NCBI GenBank assembly: GCA_009746045.1
Contig: RPFO01002255.1
Span: forward strand, 120,001 to 180,953
From: Mesostigma viride
Taxonomy: Eukaryota > Streptophyta > Mesostigmatophyceae > Mesostigmatales > Mesostigmataceae
Length of the DNA: 60,953 nt
Direction: 5' to 3'
In this document: in pieces, positions 17,080 through 29,402 of the stretch
Layout of the letters: every line of letters starts with the position of its first letter
Position numbering within the stretch: the stretch's first letter is position 1
Made by a program: the position numbers and the translations under genes
The notes under the pieces: model-generated
The model's input: the letters and a program-made list of their open reading frames with translations, nothing else
Told to the model about the DNA's origin: nothing
The model's database searches: none

Positions 17080-18050
17080 GGATATCGGACAGCACCAGCG
17101 CTGTGTATTTTGTTTACTCATGTCGTGTGCTCAACCAGCCATCCTTTATTTCCCTATGATGCATGTTTGCGGAATTCTGGCAACCTGCCATGTGGCACAT
17201 GGCCAAACTCCTCAATGTCAGGGGTGCGAGGGGTTGTTTGTCAAGAGGATAGACACACGCACATGCTCAACAACTCTTGCTCCAATGCCACTGCCACTAA
17301 CCCAGAAACTCGGGCACAACCACGCACGATCGCTAAGCTGCTAGCCAGAATCGCAGTCCTCGCCAAAGTGAGGGATGGGGCACCAGCTAGTTAGGCAGTC
17401 TGGTGGCTGAGGACGAGCAGGAGTTGAATGACATTTCTGAAGCAAGTAGTCACGGATGGCTTGGAGAAACATGGTGAAGCATGCAAGGGCGTGCATCTCA
17501 TGCTGACAAGGGCCAGAGCAAGAGCATGAGCACAAGGCACGTGCCTGTGAAGAGGCCATTGGCCTTGCACTATCTGTTGAAGACAACTGCGGTATGGTGG
17601 CCAAGCGGCTCACCGGGGTTGTGCAGTGGCTTCTTCATGCTAGGTATGATGGCGGCCAAGTGCAGTCCTTTGGTGGCACATTTCAAGCCGGCAACCTCGA
17701 GGTAGCAACTGAGCAGTGTATGAGCTGTCTGGCTATGCACCACAGCGCTGGCTGAGGAGATCTAGTCCAACTTGGAAGCTGCATCGCCAGCAACGTGAAC
17801 CCCTATAACAGAGACAGGGACATGGGGACATCCATGGTGATGCAGAGGACCATGTGTGGCAACCTTAGTCAGGCGGGCCGGTTGCCAAGGGATGTGCTGC
17901 TACCGAATCAAGGCGCACAAAACACATCGCAGCCATGCCGACCGCCAAGATGCCTGGCATGATTAGATTACTACATTGCCAAGCTGAGTTTGCGACTACC
18001 GTGCATGCTGTGGGTTTGAACTGATCATGCTAGCGAACGTGACAGCTGGC
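17080..18050. other. No gene recognised
   Basis: Several short frames on both strands. A minus-strand frame at 17341-17613 has a cysteine/histidine cluster (CSCSCSGPCQHEMHALAC), but nothing around it supports a known zinc finger. Confidence 0.4.
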
Positions 18051-18055
18051 AGTTC

Positions 18056-18397
18056 TTATCAAAGAGACAACCAGCGCAGGCCAGAAATCGGGAGAATCCG
18101 GACCATGGTAGCTCGAGCCTGCCGTTATCTTTTCCGCGTTTTCGAGTCGTTCAGGATGATGAAGATGAATGGTGATGGAAATGTGTATCCTTGTGCATTG
18201 AAATTATGGCTGGCTTACGTGTGGAGCGACTAGATGACCTAGACGGTGGGGCCGGAAACAGCATGCTTGATCAGGGCGTGTGTTTCTAGCCTAGCTGGCC
18301 GGGAGTGTCTAGTGGTGAGCACCATTGCTGCGATCGCTCTCCCACCATTTACGAGGAAATACCCGCAAATGGAAAACCACTGAAAAGGTCTAGCTAG
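18056..18397 (+). repeat. Dispersed repeat, inverted partner of 49-390
   Basis: Near-identical reverse complement of 49-390, from GAGACAACCAGCGCAGGCC to GAAAAGGTCTAGCTAG. See that entry. Confidence 0.75.
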
Positions 18398-18659
18398 TTC
18401 TTATGTCTAGTTCTTATGTCTAACAAGCCCCTACTTGAAAATTGCCTGAGCATGGCCACATGCACATATATACAGCCATGTCTAGCCACTGTTCATATTC
18501 ATATATCTTTGTCTATGTGTCACAAAAGTTGTGTTATATTATCTGTGCAAGGTCTGAACAGTTAGCAACACAGTTGGTGGGAGTTGGCCATACCGTTACA
18601 AAAGAACTTTGTCATCCAAGGTTGAGTGATTAGCTGGAAACTGGCAGGTGTTGCATGGA

Positions 18660-19255
18660 CCAGTGAACCCAATGACACTTGATGGACCTGAATTAAGTTT
18701 TGTGCAATGTCTGAAATGATGATGATTAACATGCGCGCTTGTTTTCAGCCTCAACTGAGCACACCTGGCATGGGAAACTGCACTTGGAAATGTGGCGGAA
18801 ATGCAAAAATCGCACATTTTTTCTCACATTTGGTAGCGAGCTGTCAATGAATGAAGTACAACGGACCTGAATTTTTGTGCAATGTCTACAATAATGATAT
18901 TTAATATGCTTGCAAGTTTCCAGCCCCAACTGAGCACATCTTGTATGAAAACTGTCATGAAATGTGTCTAAAAAACGCGAAAAACGCACATTTTTGCTAG
19001 CATTTGGTGGCATTTTGTTACCAAATACAGTACGATGGACCTGATTTTTTGTGCCATGTCTACATTTATGATGTGCAATGTGATTGCAAATTTCCAGCCT
19101 CGACTGAACACACCTTCTATGGAAACTGCAATGAGATGTGGTGAAACAGTGCGTTTTTGCTAGCATTTGGTGGCAGTTTGTCACCAAATGAGGTCAGATG
19201 ACCATGGGACCTGGTGCACAGTTGGTAGACATGAGCATTAGCCTACCTGCAAATA
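18660..19255 (-). repeat. Diverged ~175-bp satellite, about 3.5 copies, inverted
   Basis: Units starting GGACCTGAATT... near 18683, 18863 and 19037 share CAGCC(T/C)CAACTGAGCACA and TTGCTAGCATTTGGTGGCA. Read in reverse complement, the order (TGTTCAGT-GGCTGGAAATTTGCA ... AAATGCTAGCA) parallels the 184-bp satellite at 13080-14370. The two arrays thus look like one family in opposite orientations. Confidence 0.75.
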
Positions 19256-19489
19256 GCCAGGCCAGGAGCTCTTTATTTGCATACTAAGTGGTATTTGTTT
19301 ATATTAAAATCTGGAAAGTTGCTAAAAATAGACATGCCAAAAATAGACCAACCGATGTCGGAAAATTCTGGAAAGTCAAATTCCTTCTACTGGTGTCCTG
19401 GACATGCTGCCTACCAATATCTAGCATGTTTGGACTCAATTTGCTCCATGTAGGGCTTATAAGGGCATTTTTTGGCACTTTCATACCGT

Positions 19490-20398
19490 TGTGGAGGTGG
19501 CACGGTGGCACGGTGGCATGGTGGCTCCATGGATAACAATTGCATGTGCAAAGGTGTGTTCTGATCAGGCACTCCGCAAAGGTGAAAACCATTTGCGTTC
19601 AGTGCCGGGCCGCGGAAAACGCGGAAAAACGGAAAGGTGTGTGTTTATATGCAATTTGAGGTGCAACGGTGCAACGGTGCAACGGTGCCACGGTGCCACG
19701 GTGGCACGGTGGCACGGTGGCACGGTGGCACGATGCCACGATGCAACGGTGTCATGAGCATGTCTAGGTAACCCTTGCATGACCCAAATGTTACCCTTGA
19801 TAAATCCCAATGGATAACCATTGTATGTGCAAATATGTGTACGTGTTTATATGCAACTTTTGAGGTGGCACAGTGGCACGGTGGCACGCTGGCACGATGC
19901 CACGGTGCCATGGTGTCATGAGCATCTAGGTAACCCTTGCATGACCCATCCACCTACATAAAACCCATGGATAACAATTGCATGTGCTTAAAGGTGTGTG
20001 TTTATATGCAATTTGAGGTGCAACGGTGCAACGGTGCAACGGTGCAACGGTGCCACGGTGCCACGGTGGCACGTGGCACGATGCCACGATGCAACGGTGT
20101 CATGAGCATGTCTAGGTAACCCTTGCATGACCCATTACCCTTGATAAATCCCAATGGATAACCATTGTATGTGCAAAGGTGTGTGTTTATATGCAATTTG
20201 AGGTGCAACGGTGCAACGGTGCAACGGTGCAACGGCGCCACGGTGGCACGGTGTCATGAGCATCTAGGTAACCCTTGCATGACCCATCCACCTACATAAA
20301 TCCCATGGATAACAATTGCATGTGCAAAGGTGTGTGCATATATGCAATTTGAGGTGCAACGGTGCAACGGTGCAACGGTGCAACGGTGCCACGGCCGC
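19490..20398 (-). repeat. Higher-order minisatellite with (GGTGCAAC)n and (GGTGGCAC)n
   Basis: About five units of 150-190 bp. Each holds TATGCAATTTGAGGTGCAAC, a variable run of 8-9-mers, GTGTCATGAGCATCTAGGTAAC and CATGGATAACAATTGCATG. The 8-9-mers are the reverse complement of those at 12537-12895. A segment at 19552-19630 is repeated at 46190-46265. Confidence 0.88.
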
Positions 20399-20509
20399 CG
20401 CCGAACTTTTTTTTCCTCAAAGACTTTAGTTGAAACTTTAAATGCATGAAAATGCAACTTTCAAAACTGAAGTACAATTTGAAAAATGTAGTACAATTCC
20501 AGGTGTGCA

Positions 20510-20905
20510 TGGGGCCTGGCTGGTGCGAGCAAGATGTCCTACAAAAGCTAGGCCTACGCTGCCTAATCTCGTCCGAAATACGAGGCATACCCTGATACAA
20601 AGACCGGCTCTAATGTCCTATGCTTGGAAAACCCTACATTCAGGACCTGTCGAAGCATCCTGTAAACCGTGCCGTCTAGCTTAGCGCCAATGTGTCCGTG
20701 AGTGTCCACGCCTCAGCGCCATACGTGAGCACCGTGAGGACGAGGACCGGCTTGAAGACGGCTGCATGCGCTTGCGGTGCTCGCCCAAGCCCTTCGAGCG
20801 CCAGTAGTAGGTGTTGAGCGAACGGAGCCTGCCAGGCCCAGGCGGCAGGGGTGATGCGGATGTCCACATCGTCGGCGGTGTCAGGGAGCATGCTCCCCAA
20901 CAGTT
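20510..20905 (-). mobile_element. LINE ORF2 C-terminal fragment
   Basis: The minus strand matches the RT-bearing LINE copy at 51790-52180: LLGSMLPDTADDVDIRI, TYGAEAWTLTDTL and GMPRISDEIRQ-type pieces in shifting frames. There is an internal deletion/rearrangement near 20640-20690. It lacks the 3' tail, so it is truncated at both ends. Confidence 0.7.
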
Positions 20906-21244
20906 TGCCAGCGGTCTCGGAATGGAACCTCCCTCCCGTCGACCAGGCGTGGCAGCGGTGGGCGACTGGAGGCCGGCCCAATCACCATCGCCTCCGAGTT
21001 TTGACACTATATATAATATAGTCTCCAACCCCACCGGCCGCCCTCGCCTCCAAGCCCAGACAGTCCACCCTACATATATGCCCAGTTTCCATTGGTCTTA
21101 TCGTAGTATAGAGCTTTGACATGGCTCTGTATATAGGTTTATAGCTGGGCGTTTGCTTTGGTTTGAGTGATTTCACTCTGATGTAAGTAATTATATTTTT
21201 ATAACATATATGCCCAGACAGTTCCACCCTACTACATATATGTC

Positions 21245-21525
21245 CGCACCTTATAGAAGGTACTGGAATACATAGTAGTGTTGCAGGTGCACTTTGTGCA
21301 CCCAGATCGAGCATGCAAGTGTAGTTTACACCCTACCCTTGCAGGAAGATTAGCCCAGAATGTATAAAAAGCCCCAAGGTTCCATCAGGGATATGTGCTA
21401 CATGTGCTCCCAACGGAGATATTAATTAATTTTTATTAATTAGGAACATAACTCCGTTGGGAGCATATCTAGCACATATCCCTGACGGAAACTTGGGGCA
21501 TTGGGTTTTTATACATTACCCATGC
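21245..21525. mobile_element. Two LINE-family 3' tails joined tail to tail
   Basis: A + strand tail (about 21245-21430, hairpin at 21397-21410) meets a minus-strand tail (about 21432-21525, hairpin at 21460-21473) across a shared TTAATTAA-rich spacer. Only tails are present, so these are two extreme 5'-truncations inserted at the same AT-rich spot. Confidence 0.65.
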
Positions 21526-23625
21526 GAGCCACGAGCCACGAGCCACGAGCCACAAGGTAGCCATGGCTGATGTCGGCGGAGCTCATAACTTTCACGCTTG
21601 AGCACCGAATTTAGCCGTGAGTATCACAATCGACGCGTCTTTCTAAGACGCACATGCTGATATAATTTTCCGAAGCTATTATGCAATATATGACGAGCAA
21701 ACGCTCCTCGACGAAACGCAGCCTGGCGGCTGCGCTCGGCAACGAAAATACGTCTGCAGCTCCGGCTGCAGCTTCGCCATCAGGTCCGGCAGGCAGTGGT
21801 GACACTAGTCGCGCACTGGTGGTCGCCCCGGAACCCTCCCGGGCTTTCCTCGCCCTCTCTCTGCATCGCCTGACCCAAAGCGCAGTCGCCCAGGCGAACC
21901 TGGCTGGTCTGAGCGTGATTTTGACGTTGAGGCTCTTTACCACCTTCGACGTCAACATGCAGGCCTGCCTTTTTGGACATGCCACCCATCAAGATACTGG
22001 AGCTCGTGTTTTACGGGTCACACGCCTCACTGCTGGCCCTGTGCCAGCAACTCCATCTCAACGGCCAACTTTTTTTGCAACGGAGCTGACGGCCGGTTTT
22101 TCCACCGCGTATCTGACTGCCCTTCGACCTGCCTTGCCGGCTGGTCTCGCCCCCGCCTTCAGCTCGCAGCTCTCTTTACCATCCTTAAGCGCTCGGCCGA
22201 GGACCTTCTGCACCCCGCCCCCATCAGTTACCGAATCCACCTTCCAGTCCTTGAATCCTCCACCACGGCTCCACGACGCCCTCTCACAGCACGTGACGCC
22301 CATTGCCGCAGATGTGGCAGCTGTGGGTCGCACGCTGGCTGCTGAGCTGCCCACCAGGCCCCACCGCCACCGCCACCCTCCTCGCCTCCACCCCCCCCCC
22401 TCCGCCTCCACCGACTCCATCACCGCCCAGCTCCGCGACATCGACCAGCGTCTCAAGGACAATGCCATCGCTATATCGAGGTCCTGCAGAACACCGCAGG
22501 CCTCACCGCCCAGGCAGTGAAGGACATTGCCGCCAAGCCAGCCCCTGCTCAGTGGCCTGGCCGGCGATGCTCCTACCATCACGAGCTGCATGGGCAACAC
22601 ACCACCTCCACCACCTCCACCACCTCCGCCGTCGTATGAGCCCAGCTCCAGCGGCAGACGCTTGACCTCCGCGAGGAGGCCGAGCTCGCCAAGCGCAGCG
22701 TCAACGCCATACTCAAGCACTTCGACATGGAGGAAGCCGTGAGAATTCCGAGAAGCTTGCATGTGCGTTTGAGAGCAAAATCCTTGATCGCATGGGCCTT
22801 CTGGGTGAGATTAAGCTGACCGCCCACCGCCCGTTCCCCGCGCGCGGGGTAAGGCAGGGGCGCCCCGGCCGCTTCTTCTCATCTTTAAGAGCCCATCGGA
22901 CAAGATTTCGTTTCTCAAACGCCGCAAGCGGCTCGAGAACACTCCCTTCACCGTGGACGACGACTTGACCCTGCATGGCGCAGCAACAACGGCGACGGGA
23001 GCTATGGCCGACCTACCTCCAGCTCCGGCAGACCGGCAAGGCTGGGCAGCCGGTGTACTGCATGGAAGGGGGCGGCCATCTACGTCGGGGCACAAGCCCT
23101 GGCATGCGACCCCCGCGGCCCCCATGACTCCAGACACCCCAGCTTAGGGGAATACCGCAGTAGTAGTGTAGAATAGTTAGACCGTGGCCATGTACATGTA
23201 CGCCTCCTGCAGGCTCTATACCAGCTGATTCACGAGTATTATTTAGCCTTGTACATGTGTGCCTATGATGTGCCACACTCCAGATGATGCCTAGCTTTAT
23301 CTAGTTAGGCTGTGCGCCCACGCAGAGAGCTGCTCTCTGCTGAGATGCCACGCTCTAGCCCTCGTATAGCTATGCTGATCTTCCCCCGGCCCCTATAGAT
23401 GACGGGCTCCCCTTAGCTGGGTGTTGCCCGAGACTCTGGGGGGTGCAGGTGCCCTGGTGCACCTAGAGCAATTAAGTGTCGTTTACATTCCCATGCACCC
23501 TTGCAGGAATTAGTAGCTTAGAATGTATTATAGGCCATATGCCCCTTCTCAAGGGCTATGTGCTACACATACTCCCAACGGAGTTATGTTCCTAATTAAT
23601 TAATTAATTAATTAATTCATTAATA
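21525..23625 (+). mobile_element. Full-length ORF1-only (HAL1-like) LINE copy
   Basis: Runs from four GAGCCAC(GA) units at the 5' end through an ORF1 pseudogene to the 3' region, the hairpin ACTCCCAACGGAGT (23571-23584) and an (ATTA)n tail ending near 23625. At about 2.1 kb it has no room for an ORF2. It is one of the best copies for defining both termini of the family. Confidence 0.75.
21690..23147 (+). pseudogene. Frameshifted ORF1 of the HAL1-like copy
   Basis: Starts MTSKRSSTKRSLAAALGNE and is followed by an alanine/serine-rich region, a proline-rich linker, a short LREEAELAKRS-type helix and the C-terminal basic domain with VDDDLT. Four or more frameshifts break it, several in C or G runs. 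The family C-terminal domain resembles the RNA-binding end of L1-type ORF1 proteins by its order: HRLPxxRG, LLTF, then a basic stretch, then DDDLT..QQRRRELW. Confidence 0.65.
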
Positions 23626-24897
23626 TACCTGAGAAGGGGCATATCATTGGCTTGTAATACATTCTAGGTTACTTCCTGGCACTTGGGTAGGGTGTAAACG
23701 TACTACACAAGCTCTGGGTGCACAGAGTGCACCTGCACCACCATGATGTATCAGTCCTCAAAGGCCTGGCATGCATGGGGTGGGAAGATCATCATGGCCG
23801 GAGCCCTGTACAATGGCTATGGCATGGCTTCTCGATCAGCAGAGAGTAGCTCTCTGCATGGGCACGTACAGCGTAACTAAATAATGCTATAGGCATCAGC
23901 ATCTGGTGCATGTGTGGCACATCATTATTAGGCACACATTAATTTAATCAATTAATTAATCATGAGACACGTGACTGCGTAGGCACACCGTGTACATGGC
24001 TAAATAATGCTAAGGCATCAGCTGGTATGGGGCCCATAATAGGCATACATGTACATGAGGCCACGGTGGCTAGGCCTTACTATTCTACACTACTACTGCT
24101 GTACATATCCCCCTAAGCCAGAGGGGTGTCTGGAGGTGCTGCATGGGGCAGCGGGGGTCGCTTGCCAGGGCTTGTGGCCGACGTAGATGGCTGCCCCCTT
24201 CCAGTACACCGGCTTCCCCGCCGGCCGCGGTCTGCCGGAGCTGGAGGTAGGTTGGCCATAGCTCCCGTCGCCGTTGGTGCTGCGCCAGGGTCAAGTCGTC
24301 GTCCAGGGTGTAGTGGGTCTCTCGAGCCGCTTGCGGCATCTGAGAAACGAACTCTTGTCCGCCGGGTTCTCAAATATGCCGGAGAAGAAGCGCGGAGGCG
24401 CCCCCGCCTTAAGTACCCCGCGAGCGGGGAACTAGGCGGTGGGCGTCCAGCTTGATCTCACCAATGAGGCCCATGCGGCCAAGGATTTCTCCCTCAAACG
24501 CCTGTGCAAGCTTATCAAAATTATTACCTTCCACCAGGTCGAAGTTCTTGACGATGACGTGCGCTTGTCCAGCTTGGCCTCCTTGCGGAGACCTGTCGAG
24601 CGTCTCAGCTGCTTGAGCTGTGCTGCGACGGCGTCCGGAGGTGGTGGAGGTGGTGTGGTGCTTGAGTGTCCGCCCAGGTCTGGGTGGGATGGGAGCCGGA
24701 GCATCGCCAGCTGGCCTGGCTTGGCAGCCGCAATGTCCTTCAGGCGTTTCCGGGCGGTGATGCCTGCGGTGTTTTGCAGGCCGACTCGATGGCGATAGCG
24801 TCGTCCTGGAGGCGCTTGTCGATGTCGCGGAGCTGGGCGGTGATGGAGTCGGTGGACGGCGCGGTGGTGGTGGGGGGGGTGGAGGCGAGGAGGGTGG
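23626..24897 (-). mobile_element. HAL1-like copy, 3' part, split by the LTR element
   Basis: The minus-strand copy starts at its 3' end next to the preceding element's tail, passes through the 3' region and reaches ORF1 C-terminal sequence (stop near 24112). At 24897 it is cut by the LTR retrotransposon, and its 5' part resumes at 39136. The 5-bp GGTGG flanks both sides of the LTR element. Confidence 0.75.
24112..24897 (-). pseudogene. ORF1 C-terminal part of the split copy
   Basis: Frames of the minus strand show LREEAKLDKRTSSSRTSTW-type, MGLIGEIKLDAHRL and DDDLT pieces, as in the intact ORF1 at 41470-42834. Several frameshifts are present. The remainder of the N-terminal half lies beyond the LTR element at 39136-39780. 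Confidence 0.6.
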
Positions 24898-27165
24898 TGT
24901 TACGCCGCAAGCCTCGGCCGCCACCTCTACCTCTACCTGTCCTGATACTACCTAAACTAGTGAGGCCGCTTCTATTTACACCCCTAGCGAAAGACGACCG
25001 AGACGAACCAGATCTCAATGCATTTACATATGTACTACTGTAATATGCCATAGGCCATTTAATCAAACCCGTTTACTCCAGGAAAAGAGGAAGGAAACAC
25101 AACTAAACTGCCGTGACCCAAGCCTATATGTGTTAATTCATTTAACCCCTAAATGGTCTTGCTGCCGATTTTCCGCCAAAAATCGAGTTCCAGCCGATGC
25201 ATCGGCCCCTTCTCGGGGGACCAGATGCCGCGAAATCTATTGAGAATTAGGAAACGTTTAGCTGAGAAGATCGAAAGTTTATAAAATTCTTCACAGCATG
25301 GTACTAGGGTTTGCATACTTTTGACAAAGTTATAGAGGTGTTCTGGCCGGTCAAAGTACAAGGGGTCAGGGTACTTTTTCACGTACAACGTGCATTCCGG
25401 AAAACGACGACCTGGCCATGGCGGCTTGCGCCCACGCATGGCATTTACGTTTGCGTTCGATATTTCTGGCCAAACTTAGGGTATTGATTTTATACGTCCT
25501 AAAGATCATACAGGCCAATTTTTGGTTCGCGGGAATGCCATTTGATAGGTGTCGGCAGCGTTCTTGCTGGAAAAAACTGCGATCAGGCCGGACGATAGAA
25601 ACGTTGACAGCAATACCTTTCCGGCGTATTTTAAAGGATATATCGGTTTCTTTGTACTTTTTATGATACATAGTAGTCGTAAACGTGCAAGGGTGGCCAG
25701 AAATCGCCGAATCCAGCGACCATGCTGCACAACTTTGGTGTGCCGAAATGCGCCATTTTGCGGCCACCGCCTGGGCCAAGGTAACGCCATCCATGCCTGG
25801 TAAAGCTTAATCATCGTTTTCCTATCGATGTTTGACGTTTATATATACGTTCTAGCTTGTGTAGCACATTCTTTTTGCACTATTCATGCTCTTTCTTGAC
25901 CCTGGCCTGGCCCCTTTCTAAAACACCCTTCTTAGATGCTTCCCTCAGTCAGTTGACCTGCCACAGGGTGATGGTGATAAGTTTTAGAGGCTGTATGGGT
26001 TTGAATACCTCCATATATGTTTGTTATACATTTCCCATACACATATTGCATGAGTGTGAGGCAGTTGGCTGGTCTCTGTGGCATCATCAAGCACGTAACT
26101 GGTGAGTAAAAGCTTCCCATTGACAGCATGTGCCACCAGGTGTGCTGGCCATCACCTGGCAAGCTATAGCAGCTTAGGCCTAGTTTATCCTTGCTAGGGC
26201 AGGCTGAAATAGGCTCAACACCACTAGTTTGTTGGTGGCTGCCTCCTAGAATGCATGCCTTGCGTAGGGTGTCCGTACCACGTTACCTACGTGCATGGAC
26301 AAGGTGGCACCTGCACATAGGTGCCATGTAAGGGCAGTGTGATGATGCAGTTATGTTTCCCCATCATTGTGGAAGGGAAATGTATTGTTTGGCATGGTTG
26401 GTGGCCATATTAGGAGGTAGTATGCCCACCCCTACTCCCTTGGTTGCTTTTTACCAACGGTACCCCTATGGGCTGTACTGGGTGCAACTGCTGGTATACC
26501 CACCCAAATGATGACCCCAATGGCTCAAACTGTTCAGCAACTAATTGTTTATCATCCCTGAAGTGGTAGGTGCCTAGGTCTTATAACATAATTCAAAATG
26601 CACATTCTACCAAAAATGAAAACGCGCGTCTTGACCCCCCTGACTTTGACGGCAGTTAAACATGGCCTACCCTGCATATATGTGAGGTTGTGATATACCA
26701 ACCCGAAGGGCAACTCATGGACATGCTTGGCCCCCAAGGACGGCCATTGGATATGGGTAGGTTGGATGGCATCTGGTTTGCAAAATTGTGAAGATCCAGC
26801 CGATTTATCGGCAGGATCTCAGACCATTTAGGGGTTAACACACGCCGAGTGACCACACAAGGAGTGGAACGTGCATAAATGGTCACCAACGGTCCAACAG
26901 GCTCGGGCCGACCTGGCCCTCGCCTGCATGCAGAGACACAGAAACACAGGCAGGTGCACAGATGCACGCCGGTCCACTACATTCTACGAAAGGATAAGGA
27001 CCACTAATATAGTACGCGGCGCGGCGCCCAAAGGCACCCAATATACCACAGTACTGTTACGGGGACAATCATGTCCAAACTAGAACTGCACGTAACCTAG
27101 GAACAACCGAGGCCAAGGACCTAATTTACGTCCGTAACTACAACGAATTGTTACGCGACGTAACA
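24898..27165 (-). repeat. 3' LTR (575 bp) interrupted by a TTAA-flanked element
   Basis: The LTR segments 24898-25145 and 26839-27165 together match 38561-39135. The TTAA at 25142-25145 is repeated at 26835-26838 because of the nested insertion. Confidence 0.95.
25146..26834. mobile_element. Non-autonomous piggyBac-like element, 1689 bp
   Basis: It is flanked by TTAA on both sides, and the uninterrupted site in the other LTR has a single TTAA, so the boundaries are exact. The terminal inverted repeats start CCCCTAAATGGTCT. Each end also carries a subterminal palindrome: GCCGATGCATCGGC at the left (about 25193) and GCCGATTTATCGGC at the right (about 26799). TTAA target choice and CCC...GGG termini are the marks of the piggyBac superfamily. 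No transposase motif is found in its short frames, so it would need a transposase in trans. Confidence 0.88.
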
Positions 27166-27180
27166 CCTCCCCCCCCACAA
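27166..27180 (-). promoter_or_regulatory. Polypurine tract next to the 3' LTR
   Basis: Read on the minus strand, GTGGGGGGGGAGG directly precedes TGTTACG of the 3' LTR, the expected place of the plus-strand DNA primer of an LTR retrotransposon. Confidence 0.8.
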
Positions 27181-27539
27181 AAGGTAGGGAGCCCTCTCCC
27201 TACGCAGAGAGGAAGGAACCAAAGGGGTAGGAAAAACCTAATGCACCCAGCACATACCAACACAATCGATAGACCATCCCAGATACAAAGCACCAATAGT
27301 TCACACGGTCTCCACCACCACGCCGGGTGGTGTAGGGTTAGCCAGCACCAAGCCTGGTGGGAGGTTCCCCTAACTGCCTGGAACGGAGTCCTGGCCGGGG
27401 GGGACGGCACTGGGCAGGACACACAGAGTAAACACATCAGCGCTAAGGACCAAGAACAGCCAACCAACTGGCCAGAATATGAGGGCGACTCTATATACCG
27501 GAGGGACAACACCCTCAGGTCGGGCCTAAGGCCCTCTAT

Positions 27540-28112
27540 CTAGTGGCCATCCGTCTGATAAGTGCCACGAGAGGCCAGCAGGACCTCCAGGTAGGCCTGG
27601 TAGTGGGCCACATCCTCGACATTGTCATGCCTATCTACAGTGAGGAAAACATCGGCCCACACGCCGTCAGGAAAGAGGCCCAGGAAGGCCCAGTAATACC
27701 TATGCTGCGTGAGGACGACCTGGCCACGGGCCCAGTCCAGAAAGCCACAGGCAAAGAGGCGAAGGAAAGGCTCTACCGCGATCAGGCAAAGGGCCCGCAG
27801 GAGGAGGCGATGGTACCGGATCCGAGGGCGCATACCCGTCGGGAAGAACAGGTCCACCAGGGGCTCCACGTTGGACGGCCACAACCGGATGTGCCGAACC
27901 TCGCGGGAGCGCCACCGACGAACACACTGTCGCGACCCGAATGTCTCTAGGTAGTCGCTGGCCCGAGGAGGAGGGTGACCGCGGGAGTCTAGACCCTGGC
28001 CCGGGATAGGCGCCGGGCGACGGGCATCCCACTCAAGGATGGGCTGGAGGACCGTAGTGTACGCCGCACCCGGCACCGCAGGAAACTCTACTGTAAGGGC
28101 ATCCGAAGCCAT
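27540..28112 (-). CDS. Unknown accessory ORF 3' of integrase
   Basis: An open frame of about 190 codons from the ATG at 28112 (MASDALTVEFPAVPG) to a stop at 27540. A leucine/arginine-rich middle includes RIRYHRLLLRALCLIAVEPF. I recognise no domain. It lies inside the LTR element, between the integrase and the 3' LTR, where simple Ty3/gypsy elements have no gene. A further frame (27138-27512) has two hydrophobic stretches but reaches into the LTR. Its amino-acid composition is ordinary and not repeat-driven, which favours a real or recently real gene. Confidence 0.4.
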   Translation of the reverse strand: MASDALTVEFPAVPGAAYTTVLQPILEWDARRPAPIPGQGLDSRGHPPPRASDYLETFGSRQCVRRWRSREVRHIRLWPSNVEPLVDLFFPTGMRPRIRYHRLLLRALCLIAVEPFLRLFACGFLDWARGQVVLTQHRYYWAFLGLFPDGVWADVFLTVDRHDNVEDVAHYQAYLEVLLASRGTYQTDGH

Positions 28113-28267
28113 AATGCCCAGAGGGGAGGGTAAGCCCACTGGAACCCACCGTAGGTGTCCAAGTCGTTGTGGCGCCTAGCCCAGCGATACAGAACGCGCC
28201 GGACCAGGATCTCACCCTCGAACACCGGATCAGCTAAAATAACCATGTCGAAGGAGGCCGATCAGTC

Positions 28268-29265
28268 TCAATGGGTAGGCCACGATCCCGGGCGCCCGAC
28301 ACACCTGGGAGAACCCGTAGGACATGGGGAGATGGCAAGCTCAGCAGAGGCGCGCGGCAGGTCACACTGTCGGCAGGCGAGTGCGGACATACCATACCCA
28401 GGAATGGGCGTGTCGCGCGACTCCGGCGTCGCATGCACCACAGAAGGGGCCCTGTCCCGATCACCCTGGGACAACTCCCGGAGGGAATCGGCAGCGCGGG
28501 TGGCGCGAGGATCCTGACCGGTGGACCGAACAACCGCGGCCAAGACCGCGAGGCCGAAGGAGCAGGGACCGAAGCAGGGGCCGACGCAGGGGCAGGAGCC
28601 GACACCGACGCAGGGGCACTGGTAAAACAGGAGGTCGCGCCGGACCCGAAGCCAGAGAGGGCCGTGACGGACCCGCCATCGACGCAGGCGCGCCGGTCTC
28701 CGTTGCCGGTGCACCCTCAGGCCACATATTGAAGATAGGGCCCGTAGGGACAGGCAGCCCGGCATAAGATTGGTTGCCATCCAAGCTCCAGTCGGGCACC
28801 GGGATCCTCTGCGGGGGACCACCCTCCCAAAGCCTGGGATGATCGCCCGTGTCGCTGAAGAAACCACGAACTGGCTGTGAGGGCGCAGCGGACGGCCCAG
28901 AGGGGCGACGGCGGGCACAGCCGAAGGGGCTGAAGACTCGCGCCGAGGCGCGGGAACGTCGGCCGCAGGCACGGAGGCAACCGGAGGTGTCGGAGCCGCA
29001 GCAACCGAAGGGGTAGGGGGCGCCGGCGAAACCACAGGTGCCGAAGCAACCGAAGGGGTAGGGGGCGCGGACACCACAGACACCCCACCTGGCGTGGCCG
29101 GAGTCTGCGCTTGGGCCGCCAGGAAGGCCCCGAACGCCGTGGTCAGGGACTGGATCTGAGCCTGCATAGCCGAGACCGTCGCCGAAAGAGGATCAGGCAA
29201 ACCCGAAGGGGTAGGCTCTACTGCAACACCCGGGTCGACCGAGGGGACGACGGGACCGGAGAGGG
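28268..29265 (-). CDS. Alanine/proline-rich accessory ORF
   Basis: A long minus-strand frame with low-complexity PTPSVA-type repeats and the segment LSATVSAMQAQIQSLTTAF, which can form a short coiled coil. The frame stays open upstream of any ATG seen, so the start is uncertain and may be at about 29397 (MEIADQSAGLAV) with one interruption. No known domain is seen. A structural or gag-like role is possible but unproven. Confidence 0.35.
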
Positions 29266-29402
29266 AGGAACAGACGCCGAGGAGGCGGACGCAGCGCTCG
29301 AGGCAGAATAATCTGGAGTATAATGTACCTCGGCTGGGGCGCCCGAAGGGGCAGGACCACTAACCGCTAGTCCCGCCGACTGATCAGCTATCTCCATGAA
29401 TT

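Noticed and set aside
17341-17613. SWIM-type zinc finger of a Mutator-like transposase
   Set aside because: Only a cysteine/histidine cluster is seen; spacing is irregular and no transposase domain is near.
20676-21119. + and - frames of about 100 codons over the LINE fragment
   Set aside because: They are shadows of the decayed ORF2 C-terminus in other frames.
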